A stretch of 64,000 nt of DNA from UBA2137 sp963740205 (GTDB lineage Bacteria; Pseudomonadota; Alphaproteobacteria; Micavibrionales; Micavibrionaceae). Shown piece by piece: positions 8,646-17,426 of the stretch. Both the position numbers and the translations under genes were made by a program. The notes beneath the pieces were generated by a model, which ran no database searches, had not been told where the DNA came from, and saw only the letters and a list, made by a program, of their open reading frames with translations. How positions within the stretch are numbered: position 1 is the stretch's first letter; each line of letters begins with the position of its first letter. The stretch spans positions 511,178 to 575,177 of the forward strand of contig CAVUDD010000005.1 of NCBI GenBank assembly GCA_963740205.1, read 5' to 3'.

Positions 8646-10096
8646 TATCTTTTTGCGTTTTCACGAAGTTGAGTAACGTTCGTGCCTGTTTGATTATTTT
8701 TATGGTCAGTCAGAGGGATAGCATATTCCCCAGTAAAGCATGCATCGCAGTATTGAGGGGTTTCATTGTCGCGCCCGTCTTCGCCAACTGCCTTGTAAAG
8801 GCCTTCTACAGAAATATAGGCAAGTGAATCTACGCCAATATGTTTGGCAATCTCATCAACCGAGTATTTATGTGCCATCAATTCTTCGGTAGAGGGTGTG
8901 TTAATACCGTAAAAACAGCTGTGTTTCGTAGGTGGAGATGAAACACGCATATGGACTTCTTTGGCGCCAGCCTCTCTTACCATTTCAACGATTTTGCGTG
9001 ATGTTGTCCCCCGTACAATAGAATCATCAACAAGGACAACAGATTTTCCTTCTAGTATGCCTCTGTTGGCGTTGTGTTTAAGGCGTACACCAAGGTGACG
9101 GATTTTATCTGTCGGTTCGATAAATGTACGTCCTACGTAATGATTTCTGATGATACCCAGCTCGAATGGTTTGCCACTTGCCTGAGCGTAACCAATAGCC
9201 GAGGGAACACCACTATCAGGTACTGGGACAATGACATCTGCACCCTCAACAGGCGACTCTTTAGCAAGCTCTACACCAATTTGTTTACGCATTTCATAAA
9301 CGGAATTGCCATCAAGATTACTGTCTGGACGTGCAAAATAGATATATTCAAAGATACAAAAACGGCTACTTTTATTACCAATCTGCTTGGAAAGCATGCC
9401 CTTATCATTAATGACAATCATTTCACCCGGATTAACATCACGTACAAATTCGGCCCCGATAATGTCAAGAGCACATGTTTCGGATGCAAGAATATAAGAT
9501 TTCCCTAGCTTACCAATGACAAGCGGGCGAATACCATGTGGATCACGTACGCCTATAATTTGATCATCTGACATTGCGACGAGAGAATATGCGCCCTCAA
9601 TTTGCGAGAGAGCATCGAGCAATTTTTCTTCAACGGTCGGCTTGTCTGATAAAGCCGTTAAGTGAATAAAGATTTCTGTGTCTGATGTGGACTGGAACAG
9701 AGACCCTTTTTGAACAAGTTTTTCCCGGATTTGAAGAGAATTGGTCAAGTTACCATTATGTGCAACGGCAAAACCACCAAAAGATAAATCGGCGTAAAGA
9801 GGTTGTACGTTCCGAATATGACCCTCGCCAGTTGTTGCATAACGATTGTGGCCTATCGCCATAGAGCCTTTCAGATAATCAATAACCGATTTTTTACCAA
9901 ATGTATCATCTACAAGTCCAATTGCACGCTTTGCGTAAAAAACCTCGCCATCGTGCGAGACTATTCCGCAAGCCTCTTGTCCGCGGTGTTGAAGGGCATG
10001 AAGGCCAAGAGCAGTAACGGATGCAGCATCATCATTGTTGAATACAGCAAAAACACCGCATTCATCATGGAATTTATCATCATCATATTGGCTCAT
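8645..10096 (-). CDS. purF: amidophosphoribosyltransferase
   Basis: A 483-residue enzyme for the first committed step of purine synthesis (PRPP plus glutamine to phosphoribosylamine). The N-terminal DECGVFAVF contains the glutaminase nucleophile Cys, exposed after removal of a short propeptide. The PRPP-binding motif VVLVDDSIVRGTT is near residue 350. Cysteines in SRFCIFEYIYF, HSCFYG and the CxxC of YCDACF match the iron-sulphur ligands of the Bacillus-type enzyme. It follows cvpA by 8 bp and overlaps the SDR gene by one base. Confidence 0.96.
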   Translation of the reverse strand: MSQYDDDKFHDECGVFAVFNNDDAASVTALGLHALQHRGQEACGIVSHDGEVFYAKRAIGLVDDTFGKKSVIDYLKGSMAIGHNRYATTGEGHIRNVQPLYADLSFGGFAVAHNGNLTNSLQIREKLVQKGSLFQSTSDTEIFIHLTALSDKPTVEEKLLDALSQIEGAYSLVAMSDDQIIGVRDPHGIRPLVIGKLGKSYILASETCALDIIGAEFVRDVNPGEMIVINDKGMLSKQIGNKSSRFCIFEYIYFARPDSNLDGNSVYEMRKQIGVELAKESPVEGADVIVPVPDSGVPSAIGYAQASGKPFELGIIRNHYVGRTFIEPTDKIRHLGVRLKHNANRGILEGKSVVLVDDSIVRGTTSRKIVEMVREAGAKEVHMRVSSPPTKHSCFYGINTPSTEELMAHKYSVDEIAKHIGVDSLAYISVEGLYKAVGEDGRDNETPQYCDACFTGEYAIPLTDHKNNQTGTNVTQLRENAKR

Positions 10097-10104
10097 TTTG
10101 TACC

Positions 10105-10905
10105 TTACTGGTTAAAATCAATTTGCCCTGGGTTTTCACCCTCTTTTTGTTCTACCTGAGGTTTGGAATCTTCTATAAGAGATTCTAATTTATCTCGTTC
10201 TGTTTCTTTATAGCCATCTTCTGTGCTTTCTAGAAGTGAATCTTCGGGTAAATCCTCTGCTGGAGTAGGTTCTTCTGAGGGGTCAATTTTTTTCAAAATA
10301 TCGAATTTATCCAGTATTTTGGTTGTCGCCTTGGATGTATCATATTTTTCCTCGCCATCTGTGAAATAACTAGATATCTCGGCAGATGTCATTTCTACAT
10401 AAGGAATGAGTTTTGAATTGCCAAACCATTCTTCTTTTGCCTCGTCAGAAAAAGTCAAATAAAGGGGCATGTAGAGGATTGCCAGTAGTAAAAGCCCGCG
10501 GGCTAGACCAAATAAAATACCAAGCGTTCTGTCAATGGGTCCTAATCCTATTGCCGAGGCTGCTTTGGAAAGAAAATGGCTTAGAATGGATAATGCTATG
10601 ACAAAGGCAAGGAATACCGCTCCATAGGCTAGAACGGCGGCTAAAAATTCATAAGGAATAAGACCGAATAACTCTTTTGGTTCTTCGCTTTCGCCTACAC
10701 CTAACCAACCTTCCATAGTGGGAATGAGATTATCGCCAAATATAAGCGCGGCAAACACGCCACCAATAACACCAGCAAGTGTAAGGACTTCTCGGATAAG
10801 ACCTCTGAAAAAGGCCACACCAGCTGAGATAAGCATGATGGCCACAATAATGATGTCGGAAATCAGAGAAATATTAAAATCTGTAGGTATTGTGGACGGA
10901 TCCAT
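10105..10905 (-). CDS. cvpA: CvpA family membrane protein
   Basis: A 266-residue inner-membrane protein with four hydrophobic segments in the first 165 residues, including the family-typical RGLIREVLTLAGVIGGVFAA and a second RGLLLLAILYMPLY. The remaining 100 residues are acidic and Pro/Glu-rich and probably cytoplasmic. CvpA was named for colicin V production; its molecular role is unsettled. The link with purF is conserved across proteobacteria. It is the first gene of the purF unit and is divergent from dnaB. Confidence 0.88.
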   Translation of the reverse strand: MDPSTIPTDFNISLISDIIIVAIMLISAGVAFFRGLIREVLTLAGVIGGVFAALIFGDNLIPTMEGWLGVGESEEPKELFGLIPYEFLAAVLAYGAVFLAFVIALSILSHFLSKAASAIGLGPIDRTLGILFGLARGLLLLAILYMPLYLTFSDEAKEEWFGNSKLIPYVEMTSAEISSYFTDGEEKYDTSKATTKILDKFDILKKIDPSEEPTPAEDLPEDSLLESTEDGYKETERDKLESLIEDSKPQVEQKEGENPGQIDFNQ

Positions 10906-10950
10906 TTAAATGTCACTTCTCCATACGCTTGAAAACGTTGCAACAATGCC

Positions 10951-10979
10951 TTGACGCGCATGAAAAATCAAGCTGTTAT
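10951..10979 (+). promoter_or_regulatory. candidate sigma-70 promoter for dnaB
   Basis: TTGACG at 10951-10956 and TGTTAT at 10974-10979 are separated by 17 bp, about 95 bp before the dnaB ATG. The -35 box matches 5 of 6 consensus positions and the -10 box 4 of 6. It is the best pair in the 169-bp divergent intergenic region. Confidence 0.45.
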
Positions 10980-11074
10980 GCCGTTTCTTAAAAAACTTTA
11001 TCTTGTCCCCGCTATCCACAGGCTCAATTGTGAATTTAAGCGATTTTCAAGAGATTCTTATCTAAGGTTATAGC

Positions 11075-12559
11075 ATGAACATAAAAGCTGTCGAAAAACC
11101 AAAAATTCAAGAAGCCGAAACACGTGCTTTACAACCCCCTTATAATCTTGAAGCAGAGCAAGGCCTTCTGGGTGCTTTACTTCTTGAAAATAAGAAACTT
11201 GAAGATGTCTCAGAATTTTTAAGAGCAGATCATTTCTATGCTGGGGCCCACTCGAGGATTTTTGAGGCCATTAAAATCCTGAACGAGCGTGGGCAGGCGG
11301 CAACGCCAGTCACGTTGAAGGCTTATTTCGAGCAGGACAAAGAACTTGAAAATGTTGGTGGATCTGAATATTTGACTGATTTGGCTGCTACAGTTATTTC
11401 GCTATCTAACACAGTTGATTACGCCAAAACAATTTATGATTTGCACTTACGCCGCGAACTTATTCTGCTTGCGAGTGAGATGATTGAAAAATCACAAACC
11501 TTCTCTTTGGATGAAGAGGCGGAAGATGTGATGACAAACGCAGAGGCTAAGCTCTTTAAAATTGCAGAGAGTGGCACAAGCGGTCAAGGCTGGGTGACTT
11601 TGCGGGATTCTATGTTCACAGCCATTGATGTTGCCGAAAAAGCATACAATAACAAAGGCGCAGTAACAGGTGTAACAACAGGTCTTGTTGATCTTGATAA
11701 GAAACTTGGTGGGTTGCATAATTCAGACCTCCTTATTCTGGCTGCGCGCCCCTCTATGGGAAAAACGGCGCTTGCTGTTAACATTGCCTTTAACGCAGCG
11801 AAAGCCTTTGCAGATTCAGGCGGAGAAGAGGGTGCAATTACAGCATTTTTCTCACTTGAGATGGCGCATGACCAGTTAACAACTCGTATTTTAGCCGATC
11901 AATCAAATATCTCTGGGGATGTTATTCGTAAGGGTCAGGTGACCCAAGACCAGTTTAAGGATTTTGCTCAGGCTGCCCACGCGCTTACAAGTGTTCCTCT
12001 TTACATTGACGATACCCCTGCATTGTCTATTGGTGCCATTCGTACACGTGCGAGGCGCCTAAAGAGACAGCATGGCTTGGGAATGATTGTAGTCGATTAC
12101 CTTCAACTTCTTCGTGGTAATGGTACACGTCAATCTGAATCTAACCGCGTCTTAGAAATTTCTGAGATTACACGAGGTTTAAAGGCTTTGGCCAAGGAAT
12201 TAGAAATTCCTGTTATTGCACTGTCACAGCTTTCACGTGCCGTTGAATCACGTGACGATAAGCGACCTATGTTATCTGATTTGCGAGAATCTGGTTCGAT
12301 TGAGCAGGATGCAGATATTGTGATGTTTATTTACCGGGAAGAATATTATCTTTCACGTGAGGAGCCTGCACAAAAGGTCAGTGAAAATGTCGAGAAATTT
12401 AATGAGCGCTACGAAAACTGGTCAAGACGATTACAGGACATGGCTAATATCGCAGAGGTGATTGTTGCCAAACAAAGGCACGGTCCAATTGGTCCTGTGA
12501 AAATGTTCTTTGACCCGAATTACACACGCTTTAGCGATCTGGATCAAAACCACTCTTAA
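11075..12559 (+). CDS. dnaB: replicative DNA helicase
   Basis: A 494-residue hexameric helicase that unwinds DNA at the replication fork. The N-terminal domain begins at PPYNLEAEQGLLGALL, where primase contacts are expected. The RecA-like domain carries Walker A RPSMGKTA near residue 227, Walker B MIVVDYLQLL, the motif ALSQLSRAVE and the C-terminal KQRHGPIGPVKMFFDP. All key motifs are present and length fits the family. It is a single-gene unit, divergent from cvpA and convergent with ptsN (3 bp apart). Confidence 0.97.
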   Translation: MNIKAVEKPKIQEAETRALQPPYNLEAEQGLLGALLLENKKLEDVSEFLRADHFYAGAHSRIFEAIKILNERGQAATPVTLKAYFEQDKELENVGGSEYLTDLAATVISLSNTVDYAKTIYDLHLRRELILLASEMIEKSQTFSLDEEAEDVMTNAEAKLFKIAESGTSGQGWVTLRDSMFTAIDVAEKAYNNKGAVTGVTTGLVDLDKKLGGLHNSDLLILAARPSMGKTALAVNIAFNAAKAFADSGGEEGAITAFFSLEMAHDQLTTRILADQSNISGDVIRKGQVTQDQFKDFAQAAHALTSVPLYIDDTPALSIGAIRTRARRLKRQHGLGMIVVDYLQLLRGNGTRQSESNRVLEISEITRGLKALAKELEIPVIALSQLSRAVESRDDKRPMLSDLRESGSIEQDADIVMFIYREEYYLSREEPAQKVSENVEKFNERYENWSRRLQDMANIAEVIVAKQRHGPIGPVKMFFDPNYTRFSDLDQNHS

Positions 12560-12562
12560 AGG

Positions 12563-13036
12563 TTAAGCTGCTTCGTTTTCTATGAATGAATCATATTCTT
12601 TTAACAAGATTGTCAAAACATCTTCGTTTTCGGCATCACGCAATTTGGACACAAACGATTTTTCTTTAAGCAGTCTAGATAGTCTGGAAAGGCGGCGAAG
12701 ATGAAGTCCTCCATGATATGCTGGGGAAATGATAACGCCAACTAAATCACAACTCTGACTATCTGCAGCTTGAAAGTCCAGAGGTCTCCCAAGTTTGATA
12801 AAGCCTATAAATTTATTCATAATTTGTGCGCTTTTGATATTGATGATAGCCACACCATTACCAACCGCATAGCCGCGTTTTTGATATTCGGCCTCAAATT
12901 CAGGTGTGAGGCAAAGCTCTTGATCATGGCCCTGATTTTCTACGAAACTTTGCTCAATGTATTCGTATAGATTTTGAGCATTTTTAATCTTGGGATGGTA
13001 CGAAATGAAATCAAAGTCGATAGGCACAGTGTGCAT
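12563..13036 (-). CDS. ptsN: PtsN-like EIIA-Ntr domain protein lacking the phospho-histidine
   Basis: A 157-residue PTS EIIA type-2 domain. EIIA-Ntr proteins normally receive phosphate on a histidine in the motif GNGIAIPH and regulate nitrogen and potassium pathways. Here the aligned segment reads GNGVAIINIK: the Pro-His pair is replaced by Ile-Asn, while the rest of the fold (HLRRLSRLSRLL, KLRDAENEDVL) is preserved. It probably cannot be phosphorylated in the usual way. The ATG at 13036 with AAAGGG seven bases upstream is preferred; a GTG at 13075 with AGGAGG only two bases away is the alternative. The position after hpf is the usual one for ptsN. Confidence 0.8.
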   Translation of the reverse strand: MHTVPIDFDFISYHPKIKNAQNLYEYIEQSFVENQGHDQELCLTPEFEAEYQKRGYAVGNGVAIINIKSAQIMNKFIGFIKLGRPLDFQAADSQSCDLVGVIISPAYHGGLHLRRLSRLSRLLKEKSFVSKLRDAENEDVLTILLKEYDSFIENEAA

Positions 13037-13134
13037 TTTCAAACCCTTTGTATGCTGGTGAATGGAACTTTTCACACCCTCCTGATATGCCTTTCAATAG
13101 TAAAAATCCACCTCTAATTTGGCTCTGACCACAA

Positions 13135-13163
13135 AAAAAGCTGTCGCAATGCAACAGCTTTTT
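13135..13163 (-). terminator. intrinsic terminator after hpf
   Basis: AAAAAGCTGT and ACAGCTTTTT form a 10-bp stem around a 9-nt loop, 23 bp beyond the hpf stop. On the minus strand the 3' arm ends in a T-run. It separates hpf from the ptsN-like gene. Confidence 0.75.
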
Positions 13164-13185
13164 GAAACCATAAGTTTTACTTGTT

Positions 13186-13797
13186 TTATTCTGCAGCAAG
13201 CATTTCTGTTGCTTGCGGGTCCACCCAACCGATGTTTCCATCAGAGCGTTTATAGACCATATTCAACCCGTCAGTTTTCGAGTTTTTAAAGAGCATAGCT
13301 GTCTCACCAGCCAAATCCATTCTCATCACGGCCTCGGAGACTGTCATCTTTTGGATTTTACGAGTCATCTCGGCAACGATTGCAGGTTCTGCAATTTTTT
13401 CCGCTGGAAGCTCTTCTTCTTTTTGATCTTCTAGTGCCTCTATAACATTTTCACGTATGAGTGTAGGGGCAATTTCACCAGGCTCTCTTTCAAGACGCTC
13501 GTGATGGTCACGAAGTCTTGTTTTGTAACGGCGAAGTTGCTTGGCAACTTTTTCTGCGGCTGAATCAAAAGACGCGTAAGGGTCACCCTCAGTTGCAGTT
13601 CCTTGCATAAGGATATCCTGACCACCTCTAAGGGAAATATGAGTTCTGAAGAAGTTGTGTGGCTCGGGACCAATAGTAACGATGGCTTCAATCGCGCGGC
13701 CAAAATACTTTTCGTTAATTTCCTCAAGCTTGTCTTGCATGTGCCCTCTTAGGGCGTCTCCTACATCCAGATGTTTTCCATGAACTTTGAGTTCCAT
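13186..13797 (-). CDS. hpf: ribosome hibernation promoting factor, long form
   Basis: A 203-residue protein that binds the 30S subunit and dimerises ribosomes in stationary phase. The N-terminal S30AE domain spans about residues 1-100 (MELKVHGKHLDVGDALRGHM at the start, then EAIVTIGPEPHNFFRTHISL). A variable linker follows, and the C-terminal dimerisation domain (about 145-200) includes ETAMLFKNSKTDGLNMVYKR and GNIGWVDPQ. The hpf-ptsN order is kept, but the usual neighbour rpoN is separated from it by murD, murI and a flavoprotein gene. Confidence 0.93.
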   Translation of the reverse strand: MELKVHGKHLDVGDALRGHMQDKLEEINEKYFGRAIEAIVTIGPEPHNFFRTHISLRGGQDILMQGTATEGDPYASFDSAAEKVAKQLRRYKTRLRDHHERLEREPGEIAPTLIRENVIEALEDQKEEELPAEKIAEPAIVAEMTRKIQKMTVSEAVMRMDLAGETAMLFKNSKTDGLNMVYKRSDGNIGWVDPQATEMLAAE

Positions 13798-13963
13798 GTG
13801 CTTATCCTTTTTATAATTTTAAGTGAATGAAACAGCTGGCCGCCTTTTCGAAAACGACCTGCTGGCAAGGTGAAGTACCTTTTCTGATATACCGTTGAAT
13901 GGGCATATATATAGTATAGGTCGTTAATATGAATTTGTTAAGAGAAACCGCCTAAAATTTTGC

Positions 13964-15325
13964 TTATTTCTCTAATTTATTAACTAAATCAATGAAATGC
14001 GCGCCACGCTCCTCAAAAGATTTATATTGATCAAATGAAGCGCAGGCAGGAGAAAGAAGAACGATACTATCTTCTTCAAGAATAGCATCCTTGTATGCCC
14101 TTTGAACGGCTTCGCTCAAATCATTACAAACAACAGAGGCAAGGTTATTTTCTTGCGCCGTTTCTTGGAAAGCGGCTTTTGCTTCTCCATAAAAATATGC
14201 CTTTTTAACGTGGAGGAAGAGGGAAGGAAGGGATTCTATGCCACCTTCTTTAGGTACTCCGCCAGCTAGCCAGTAGATATTTTGAAAGCTTGATAGTGCC
14301 TTGGATGTTGCATCTGCATTGGTAGCCTTACTATCATTGATGAAGGTTACACCGTTTAATTCTGTGATTTTTTTCTGGCGATGTGCAAGACCGTCAAAAG
14401 AGATAATTCTTTGTAGTACAGATTGTGGGTCACTATCGAAGTATTTTCTAGTAAGAGCATATACGCATGCTGCATTTTGATGGTTATGAACACCCTTTAA
14501 ATTCTCGGCGGTAAGCAAAGACCCAATAAATTCGCCATCTTCATATAGATTTCCATTTACAACACTAATGCCTATTCGGAGAATCTCTGAAGTACTTACG
14601 CGTGTTACATCCCAGTTTATGTTATTTTCAACTTCGTTTGCCACTGCTTTGCTAGGGTCATCATCACAGGCAATAATGGCCTTTCCACCTATGGTGACGC
14701 GTTCGAAAATTTTCTTTTTGGCGTCAACATATCCCTTAATATCACCGTGTCTGTCGATATGATCGGGGGTAATGTTCAGCCATATAACACCATCTGCATT
14801 CAAATCATCGGTAAGCTCTGTTTGATAGGATGAAAGTTCAAGAACAGCACAATCAATATCATCGGATAATGAGAAAACAGCTTTACCAATATTTCCACCA
14901 GCCTCAGCCTTACAAAAGCCATTTAGCACATGTGTCAAAAGGGTTGTTGTAGTTGATTTTCCGTTTGTGCCTGTGATTGCAAATAAGGTGTTTTTTTCTG
15001 GGGAGCGCAAGTCTTTATAAAGGGATATATCGGTAATAAGAGGAATACCTAGTTCTTTTGCTTTGCTGGCAACTGGATGAGGTTGGGGCAAGGTATGCGG
15101 AATACCAGGTGATATTAAAACTGCATCCACATCTTTTAGTAAGCCCCCCTCTAATGAGAGTATTTTATAACCTTTACCTTCTGCCGCTGCTCTTGAGGCA
15201 TCATTGTCATCCCAGGCACATATTGAAATACCATTGTCTTTTAAAGCCTGGATAGCGGCCAATCCTGAACGCGCAAGTCCAAGTACTGCAATTGTTTTAT
15301 AGGGTATATTTTTTAAATTTTTCAT
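13964..15325 (-). CDS. murD: UDP-N-acetylmuramoylalanine--D-glutamate ligase
   Basis: A 453-residue cytoplasmic Mur ligase adding D-glutamate to UDP-MurNAc-L-Ala. The N-terminal Rossmann domain starts with KTIAVLGLARSGLAA. The ATP-binding motif TGTNGKSTTTTLL is near residue 117, NITPDHIDRHG near 187 and FINDSKATNADAT near 325. It lies 12 bp after murI, which makes the D-glutamate it uses; the two form a compact supply-and-use pair outside the large mur cluster that usually holds murD. Confidence 0.95.
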   Translation of the reverse strand: MKNLKNIPYKTIAVLGLARSGLAAIQALKDNGISICAWDDNDASRAAAEGKGYKILSLEGGLLKDVDAVLISPGIPHTLPQPHPVASKAKELGIPLITDISLYKDLRSPEKNTLFAITGTNGKSTTTTLLTHVLNGFCKAEAGGNIGKAVFSLSDDIDCAVLELSSYQTELTDDLNADGVIWLNITPDHIDRHGDIKGYVDAKKKIFERVTIGGKAIIACDDDPSKAVANEVENNINWDVTRVSTSEILRIGISVVNGNLYEDGEFIGSLLTAENLKGVHNHQNAACVYALTRKYFDSDPQSVLQRIISFDGLAHRQKKITELNGVTFINDSKATNADATSKALSSFQNIYWLAGGVPKEGGIESLPSLFLHVKKAYFYGEAKAAFQETAQENNLASVVCNDLSEAVQRAYKDAILEEDSIVLLSPACASFDQYKSFEERGAHFIDLVNKLEK

Positions 15326-15337
15326 TATTAATAACGC

Positions 15338-16144
15338 CTAGAGAGAAATTTTTTGTAGCTCTAATTCCTCACCATATATGCTGGCTGCACTTTTGCGATA
15401 AGAATCGGTTATGTCGGTAACATGAAATGTACGTTTTTCTTTTTGAATTAAGCGATTTTTAATCTCTGGGTGCCTTTGCAGATAATCAGCAAGTTTATAG
15501 GGTATACATTCATCCTGTGATATCAAATCTGCATCACAGTCATTTTTCTTTAAAATATGCATAATATCCTTTTTTAGGAAAGGGTAATGCGTACATCCCA
15601 GAATTAGACTTTGGATTTTAGCCTGAATGAGGGGTTGTAAATAATCTTCAAGAATTGGTTCAATCCATTTTTTTCCTTCATTTTCAATAAGAGGAACAAG
15701 TAGAGGGGCGGCTTGTGAAATTAATTGAATTTCAGGATTTATTTTTTTTAGTTCTGCTTCGTAGACACCTGAGTTTACGGTTGCAGAGGTTGCCAACAAG
15801 CCTATTTTGTTATGCTTCTTTTCGATGGCTGTTTCAAGAGTTGGGACTACAACACCGAGAATACGGCGATCTGGATAGTTGTTCATAAGCCAGTTTTGTT
15901 GCAAAGGACGTAAAGCTGTAACCCCCGCAGTATTACAAGCGAGAATAACCAATACACATCCTTGATCAAAAAGATGTGTTACTGCCCTTTTCGTGATTTC
16001 GTATATAAAGTCTTGGCTTCTGTTGCCGTAGGGCACATTCATAGTATCTCCCAAGAAGATATAATCATATTGCGGCAAAGTCTTTGTTACCGCTGACATA
16101 ATTATAAGTCCGCCTAAGCCTGAATCAAAAAAACCTATTTTCAT
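15338..16144 (-). CDS. murI: glutamate racemase
   Basis: A 268-residue enzyme interconverting L- and D-glutamate for peptidoglycan. The start IGFFDSGLGGL (residues 2-12) holds the first catalytic region. The two catalytic cysteines are in VILACNTAGVTA and LILGCTHYPFL. Length is typical. It lies upstream of murD in the same unit and is divergent from the flavoprotein gene, with 45 bp between the two starts. Confidence 0.95.
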   Translation of the reverse strand: MKIGFFDSGLGGLIIMSAVTKTLPQYDYIFLGDTMNVPYGNRSQDFIYEITKRAVTHLFDQGCVLVILACNTAGVTALRPLQQNWLMNNYPDRRILGVVVPTLETAIEKKHNKIGLLATSATVNSGVYEAELKKINPEIQLISQAAPLLVPLIENEGKKWIEPILEDYLQPLIQAKIQSLILGCTHYPFLKKDIMHILKKNDCDADLISQDECIPYKLADYLQRHPEIKNRLIQKEKRTFHVTDITDSYRKSAASIYGEELELQKISL

Positions 16145-16189
16145 AGATACACTTATAGTCCTGTAGATAATTTACGTTATACTTTCATA

Positions 16190-17426
16190 ATGGAAAAATC
16201 TTACGATGTCATTGTTATAGGTGCGGGAATTGTAGGTGTTTCGACAGCACTTCATCTGCAACGCAAGGGTAAAAACGTTCTTTTACTTGATAAGCAAGGA
16301 GCGGGGCAAGGGACATCATTTGGTAATGCTGGGGTTGTTGATGCCAGTTATGTTACTCCCTTTTTGCCACCGCCATTACGAGACTTGCCAGAAATTCTTT
16401 TGGGACATAAACCTGCTGCACGAAGTAACATTGCCTATGCCATTCAAAATTTTTCTTGGATAGTTCAATATTATAAGGAGTTCTTCAAACGAAAAAAGAT
16501 ATGAAAACGCGACGAGTTTAAGGCCTCTGACTTCAAATTCTGTGGAAGAACATCAGGATATTATCCATCAAACAGATGCAGAAAAATATTTTGTAAAATC
16601 AGGCAGGGTAAAGATATTTCGTAGTCTTGAGTCTTTCGAAAAGGCCTCAGAGGAAAGACACTTCTTTGATAGATTTGGTGTTACTTACGATGTTCTTACA
16701 GCAGAAGAATTTAAGGAAGTAGAGCCAGATATAAATCTTGTTTTTTCACGAGCTGTTCTATCTCCTTTGAGTTCTAGATATACGAACCCTTGCCGGGCTG
16801 TCGAGGCTTTGGTAGAGCATTTTCAGAAAAACAATGGTAATTTTTCAGTAGCAGAAGTCACGGAAATCAAAGTGCAGAGGTGTGGATGGGATGTTAATAC
16901 CCCAGACAAATTATATCATGCTGAAAACATAGTTTTGTGTACTGGCCCTTGGGCAAATGATTTACTCAACTCTTTAGACCATAAGTTTCCCATGCTCATG
17001 AAGCGCGGTTATCATAAACATTTTCAGACAGACGCTAATATTTCCCATGCTATTGTTGATGCTGATATAGGGTATCTTTTGTCTTCAATGGACACGGGTG
17101 TGCGTATTACTACAGGAGTGGAGATAGCCTCGCGGGAGAGCCCCATTAACGCAAAACAAATTAAACAGGTTTTGCCTTATGCGCGACAGCTCTTTGATAT
17201 TGGAGAGGAATGCGAAGGCGAGGCGTGGGTGGGATCACGACCATGCTTTGCGGATTCTTTGCCCGTTATTGACAGGTCCAAAAAACATAAAGGCCTATGG
17301 TTCAATTTTGGTCATGGTCATGTAGGACTTACAGCCGGTCCGTCATCTGGGCGTTTAATGGCTGAGATGATATGTGGTGAAAAGCCGTTTTGTGATCCAT
17401 CACCCTATAGAGTAGAACGTTTTTAA
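16190..17426 (+). pseudogene. FAD-dependent amino-acid oxidoreductase (DadA-like), split by one frameshift
   Basis: The first 104 codons (16190-16504) carry the FAD dinucleotide motif DVIVIGAGIVGVSTALHL and stop at TGA 16502. The rest of the protein continues in the next frame to 17426, with GLWFNFGHGHVGLTAGPSSG near the end, typical of the DAO family. Removing one A from the six-A run at 16492-16497 joins the halves seamlessly (FFKRKRYENATSLRP). The DadA family oxidises D-amino acids to 2-oxo acids. Whether the gene is dead, phase-variable at the A-run or misread cannot be decided here. The 3' end overlaps rpoN by 4 bp. Confidence 0.8.

Noticed and set aside
16492..16498. A-AAA-AAG, a classical minus-one slippery heptamer, in phase at the flavoprotein break
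   Set aside because: The downstream part of the protein needs a plus-one shift. The minus-one frame closes within a few codons (TAA at 16518), so the heptamer cannot join the halves.
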